Assembly: GCA_049680625.1 (NCBI GenBank)
Contig: JBAUID010000207.1
Span: 1-64,000 of the forward strand
DNA: 64,000 bases
Direction of reading: 5' to 3'
Source: JAUIAI01 sp049680625
Lineage (GTDB): Bacteria; Pseudomonadota; Gammaproteobacteria; Burkholderiales; Burkholderiaceae_E
The translations under genes and the position numbers were made by a program. Below, piece after piece: positions 62,635-64,000 of this stretch. The notes beneath the pieces are model-generated. The model ran no database searches and was not told the origin of the DNA. It saw nothing but the letters and a program-made list of their open reading frames with translations. Each line of letters begins with the position of its first letter. The stretch's first letter is position 1.

Positions 62635-63984
62635 ATGAATAAGCCTGAAAACCTGCGTGATGTCCCGGTGGCCCCAACCGCACCGGACGGCCCGGCTGGG
62701 GCCGGCGGTCTACAATCCGGTCAACAATCCGGCGAACAAACGATTCGGTGGGCCAAGGATCAGTTTAGCCGGGTGCCGTACCGCGCATATACCGACGAAA
62801 CCTTGTATCAGCGTGAGCTGGAGAAAGTTTTCTATAGCGGACACTGGTGTTATGTTGGCCTCGCTTGTGAAGTTCCTGAGCCGGGCGACTTTAAAACCAC
62901 GTTTGTTGGCGAACGGGCCGTCATCCTGGTGCGTGACCAGGACGGTGAGATTCGGGTAGTAGAAAATCATTGTGCCCATCGCGGGGTGCGTTTTTGTCAG
63001 GCTCGCACTGGCAACGCCAAAGAATTTGTCTGCCCGTACCACCAATGGACGTACAACCTGCAGGGTGACCTGATTGGTTTACCGTTTCGGCGTGGGGTGC
63101 GGGTTCAGGAAGACGGCAAGAAGAAAGTGCAGGGCGGTATGCCGGCAGACTTTGCGTTGGAAGACCACGGCTTGACCAAACTGCGGGTAAAAAATTACCA
63201 CGGCTTGGTTTTTGCCACCTTCGATTCGGCGGCGCAAGACCTTGATGATTACCTCGGGCCCGAGGTCTTGCCCTGGGTCGATCGCATTGTGAAGGGGCGC
63301 GAGTTGACCCTGCTGGGTTATTCACGCCAGCGGATTCCGGGAAACTGGAAGCTGATGCAGGAGAACATCAAAGACCCGTATCACCCGGGTCTACTGCACA
63401 CCTGGTTTGTCACATTTGGTTTGTGGCGGGCTGATCAGCAGTCGCGCATGGTGACGGACCAACACGGACGTCATGCGGTGATGATTTCCAGCCGCAACGA
63501 CGGCGGTAAAGGTGCTGTGACCCACGGGGTCAGCAGTTTCAAAGAAAACATGAACCTGCATGACGATCGGGTGCTTGATGTCGTAGTTGAGCCGTGGTGG
63601 AACGGGCCAACGGTGACGATGATTACTTTGTTCCCGTCTCTGATTATTCAGCAGCAGGTGAACTCCCTGTCGACCCGGCACATTATTCCGTGTGGCAGTG
63701 GCCAGTTCGATTTTGTCTGGACCCATTTTGGCTTTGTTGACGACTCTGCCGAAATGACTCAGCGGCGTTTGCGTCAAGCCAATTTGTTTGGCCCGGCCGG
63801 TTTTGTCTCGGCCGATGACGGTGAGGTGATTGAATTATCCCAACAGGGTTTTATGCAAGACCCGCAAAATGCGACGATATGTGAGCTGGACGGTACCGGT
63901 ACTACCAGCGAGACTGACCATATGGTGACCGAAACCCTGATACGGTCCATGTACCGCTACTGGCGTTCGGTCATGGATGTCTGA
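62635..63984 (+). CDS. Aromatic ring-hydroxylating dioxygenase alpha subunit (Rieske oxygenase)
   Basis: Large subunit of a Rieske non-haem iron oxygenase. The Rieske cluster ligands are C113, H115, C133 and H136 (CAHRG and CPYHQW); the mononuclear iron site is in NIKDPYHPGLLH with H250 and H255. The segment HTWFVTFGLWRADQQS resembles benzoate, salicylate and terephthalate-type oxygenases, but the substrate cannot be read from sequence. The first ~35 residues are Pro/Gly-rich. 449 residues. A beta subunit or ferredoxin gene may follow beyond the window; an ATG at 63996 is too near the edge to judge. Confidence 0.9.
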   Translation: MNKPENLRDVPVAPTAPDGPAGAGGLQSGQQSGEQTIRWAKDQFSRVPYRAYTDETLYQRELEKVFYSGHWCYVGLACEVPEPGDFKTTFVGERAVILVRDQDGEIRVVENHCAHRGVRFCQARTGNAKEFVCPYHQWTYNLQGDLIGLPFRRGVRVQEDGKKKVQGGMPADFALEDHGLTKLRVKNYHGLVFATFDSAAQDLDDYLGPEVLPWVDRIVKGRELTLLGYSRQRIPGNWKLMQENIKDPYHPGLLHTWFVTFGLWRADQQSRMVTDQHGRHAVMISSRNDGGKGAVTHGVSSFKENMNLHDDRVLDVVVEPWWNGPTVTMITLFPSLIIQQQVNSLSTRHIIPCGSGQFDFVWTHFGFVDDSAEMTQRRLRQANLFGPAGFVSADDGEVIELSQQGFMQDPQNATICELDGTGTTSETDHMVTETLIRSMYRYWRSVMDV

Positions 63985-64000
63985 CGGGCTGGTTCATGAG

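Noticed and set aside
1..64000. CRISPR arrays, IS elements, prophage or toxin-antitoxin genes
   Set aside because: No regularly spaced repeats, transposase or phage proteins, or toxin-antitoxin pairs were recognised on either strand.

Overview
The window reads as one contiguous, mostly housekeeping stretch of a betaproteobacterial chromosome, most likely order Burkholderiales. This is inferred from gene order and gene content; no 16S gene is present. The telling neighbourhoods are mutM/mutY beside rapZ-hprK-ptsN-hpf-rpoN-lptB-lptA-lptC-kdsC-kdsD; mlaFED with mlaA inserted before mlaC and mlaB, followed by a second ABC transporter, ibaG, murA and the his genes; hisI-hisE-HIT-tatABC; and petABC-sspA-sspB. 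I saw no transposase, prophage, CRISPR array or rRNA operon.

Layout. (1) 1-3.3 kb: polyphosphate metabolism, with ppx/gppA (cut by the window edge) divergent from ppk. (2) 3.5-10.5 kb: a sugar-nucleotide and surface-polysaccharide block containing a SAF-domain oxidoreductase, a UDP-glucuronate decarboxylase-like enzyme, UDP-glucose dehydrogenase, an RmlC-type epimerase, a VanZ-like membrane protein and a convergent acyltransferase-3/SGNH O-acyltransferase. A glucose-1-phosphate cytidylyltransferase lies apart at 16.2-17.0 kb. (3) 10.7-16.2 kb: M48 protease, YjgN-like membrane protein, YchF, a PTA/PTB-type acyltransferase and a 5'-nucleotidase. (4) 17.2-23.2 kb, minus strand: pth, rplY, prs, tRNA-Gln(UUG), ispE, lolB and a TPR lipoprotein. 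(5) 23.3-27.6 kb: mutM and mutY bracket a dynamin-like GTPase. (6) 27.6-36.7 kb, minus strand: a Lon-N-domain protein and the rapZ to kdsD block (nitrogen-PTS control, sigma-54, LPS export, Kdo precursor synthesis). (7) 36.9-46.5 kb, plus strand: Kef-type antiporter, the complete Mla phospholipid transport system, a second ABC exporter, ibaG and murA. (8) 46.6-53.5 kb: histidine synthesis, including an uncommon HisD-HisC fusion. (9) 53.6-61.6 kb: HIT protein, TatABC, Nif3-like protein, MscL (minus), cytochrome bc1 (petABC) and sspAB. (10) 61.6-64 kb: tRNA-Thr(UGU), an SDR dehydrogenase and a divergent Rieske oxygenase alpha subunit, probably the start of a catabolic accessory region.

The dominant theme is the cell envelope: LPS precursor synthesis and export, retrograde phospholipid transport, lipoprotein insertion, peptidoglycan precursor synthesis and a surface sugar block all lie in this one window. 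The Tat translocase next to petA fits export of the Rieske protein.

The observations most worth a second look are the HisD-HisC fusion, the sugar block with no glycosyltransferase, the dynamin-like GTPase with a variant P-loop between mutM and mutY, the PVWY Qo motif of cytochrome b, an in-frame 15-bp repeat in the Lon-domain protein, and short tandem duplications scattered through spacers. I did not find convincing evidence of a wholly undescribed multi-gene system.
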